DNA from: Larkinella rosea
Lineage (GTDB): Bacteria > Bacteroidota > Bacteroidia > Cytophagales > Spirosomataceae
Direction: 5' to 3'
NCBI RefSeq assembly: GCF_003858635.1
Contig: NZ_RQJO01000008.1
Span: 434,001-498,000, forward strand
DNA length: 64,000 nucleotides
Below, in pieces: positions 63,317 to 64,000 of the stretch. The notes under the pieces are model-generated. The model saw only the letters and a list, made by a program, of their open reading frames with translations, was not told the origin of the DNA and did no database searches. Made by a program: the position numbers and the translations under genes. Positions within the stretch are counted from its first letter, which is position 1; each line of letters begins with the position of its first letter.

Positions 63317-63406
63317 TTTCGCGGGGGTAAGCGGAGAAAAGGGAGGTAAGCAGAGATACTTTTATAAACTTCGCTTACCTCCCTTTTCTCCGCTTACTCC
63401 GCGAAA
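63317..63406. repeat. long imperfect palindrome (about 33 bp per arm) in the divergent intergenic region
   Basis: A perfect 25-bp arm (63327-63351) pairs with 63373-63397 around a 21-nt loop. An outer 8-bp arm TTTCGCGG/CCGCGAAA (63317-63324 with 63399-63406) extends it across a small bulge. The arms are strand-biased (purine-rich and pyrimidine-rich). No gene lies within. It looks like a dispersed palindromic element, with the same AGGGAGG-type words as the insert in the VCBS gene. Confidence 0.75.
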
Positions 63407-63540
63407 CAATCTTTTCTCCAGCGTCAATTTAGGAAATATCGCTGCACGCCCGCTATTTTTTCCAAATTCCATCGTTAATTCGTTTCTGTGGATACGGTTT
63501 TCCACTCAACATCAAACTCGGTTTTAAAAACGCCACACGT

Positions 63541-64000
63541 ATGAAAAACAGATGCAAACTAGCCCTGGCGGTTTTTCTTTTCTTATCAACAACGGCGTTT
63601 GCCCAGTACGAAATTGCCTCTTCGGTAGCGAGCGGTGAAGCCCTGTTTCAATCTAATTTTTCGGCCATCAACAGCACGCTGCTGAATTCATACAGCAAAA
63701 AGAAAGCAACTTCGGAAAAACCGCTTGCCCTGACGCCCTCGAAGCTCAAGGCGCTGGATTTCAGCCGGTCTTCCTCCATCAGCGAAAAAATTAAAAAGTT
63801 GTTTATCAACCAGATTACCCAGGCTAATCCGTCGGCTCAGCCCAAGCTGGAGCAACTTTTCGCAAATAACCGGCTGGTAACAGAATTCGATAGTTTGCTG
63901 GCAGGAAACGGTTTTTCCGGTCGGAACCTGGCCGACGCCCTGACCGCTTACCTGGTGATCAACTGGCAGGTTGCCAACAACCAGGAATTCAACGATCCGA
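63541..64000 (+). CDS. secreted DUF6683-like protein, cut by the window end
   Basis: 153 codons are visible and the frame runs off the window. A signal peptide (KLALAVFLFLSTTAFAQ) is followed by a Ser/Lys-rich segment and a helical region (LEQLFANNRLVTEFDSLLAG, then GFSGRNLADALTAYLVINWQ). The latter recalls the DUF6683 family pattern (short loop, NLADA, aromatic helix). No function is known for that family. The ATG at 63541 is the natural start. Confidence 0.7.
   Translation, partial: MKNRCKLALAVFLFLSTTAFAQYEIASSVASGEALFQSNFSAINSTLLNSYSKKKATSEKPLALTPSKLKALDFSRSSSISEKIKKLFINQITQANPSAQPKLEQLFANNRLVTEFDSLLAGNGFSGRNLADALTAYLVINWQVANNQEFNDP

Overview
The window is typical Bacteroidota, most likely Cytophagales (the Spirosoma/Larkinella side of the group; this is inferred from style and not proven). 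The evidence is two SusC/SusD pairs, one-polypeptide hybrid two-component regulators, many secreted glycosidases, VCBS/ASPIC-UnbV and YHS proteins, and genes that mostly lack strong Shine-Dalgarno sequences. No rRNA, tRNA, CRISPR array, transposase or prophage gene was seen.

Layout. (1) 33-15684 is a polysaccharide-utilisation locus (PUL). It holds a six-hairpin glycosidase, an esterase-like hydrolase, a GH42-like enzyme, a Cys-type sulfatase, a hybrid sensor/AraC regulator, SusC and SusD. (2) 15798-20609 has a GntR-type regulator with a sugar-binding-like domain, preceded by a 15-bp direct repeat. It is followed by a large VCBS/ASPIC protein interrupted in frame by palindromic inserts. (3) 21375-25329 encodes a three-subunit periplasmic molybdenum aldehyde oxidoreductase of PaoABC type. 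(4) 25782-28914 has a YHS protein and a tightly overlapping trio: NRDE Ntn-hydrolase, ATP-grasp ligase and LysE-type exporter. (5) 29102-34439 is a beta-propeller hybrid histidine kinase followed by a sigma-54-type response regulator. (6) 34737-40391 is a compact eight-gene operon: YHS, DinB-like, DoxX-DM13 fusion, beta-barrel, YceI, type III polyketide synthase, MsrB and MsrA. (7) 40766-59926 is a second PUL aimed at rhamnose-containing glycans. It has a large glycosidase, two GH78 alpha-L-rhamnosidases, four cytoplasmic oxidoreductase or hydrolase genes, an AraC regulator, SusC and SusD. (8) 60594-64000 has a Thr-rich outer-membrane protein, an Imm5-like orphan, an aldo/keto reductase and the start of a DUF6683-like secreted protein.

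Best candidate for something undescribed. The kinase/sigma-54 regulator pair is flanked by two sites carrying the same motif, GATATnTCAGGA, as pairs with 19-bp spacing (29042-29072 and, on the opposite strand, 34553-34583). One site lies in front of the NRDE/ATP-grasp/LysE operon. The other lies between the kinase gene and the operon holding the type III polyketide synthase and methionine-sulfoxide reductases. This suggests one regulon joining an envelope redox-repair and polyketide operon to an amino-acid-ligase and export operon. The motif pairing is seen directly; the regulon is inference. A second notable feature is the set of in-frame palindromic inserts in the VCBS gene.
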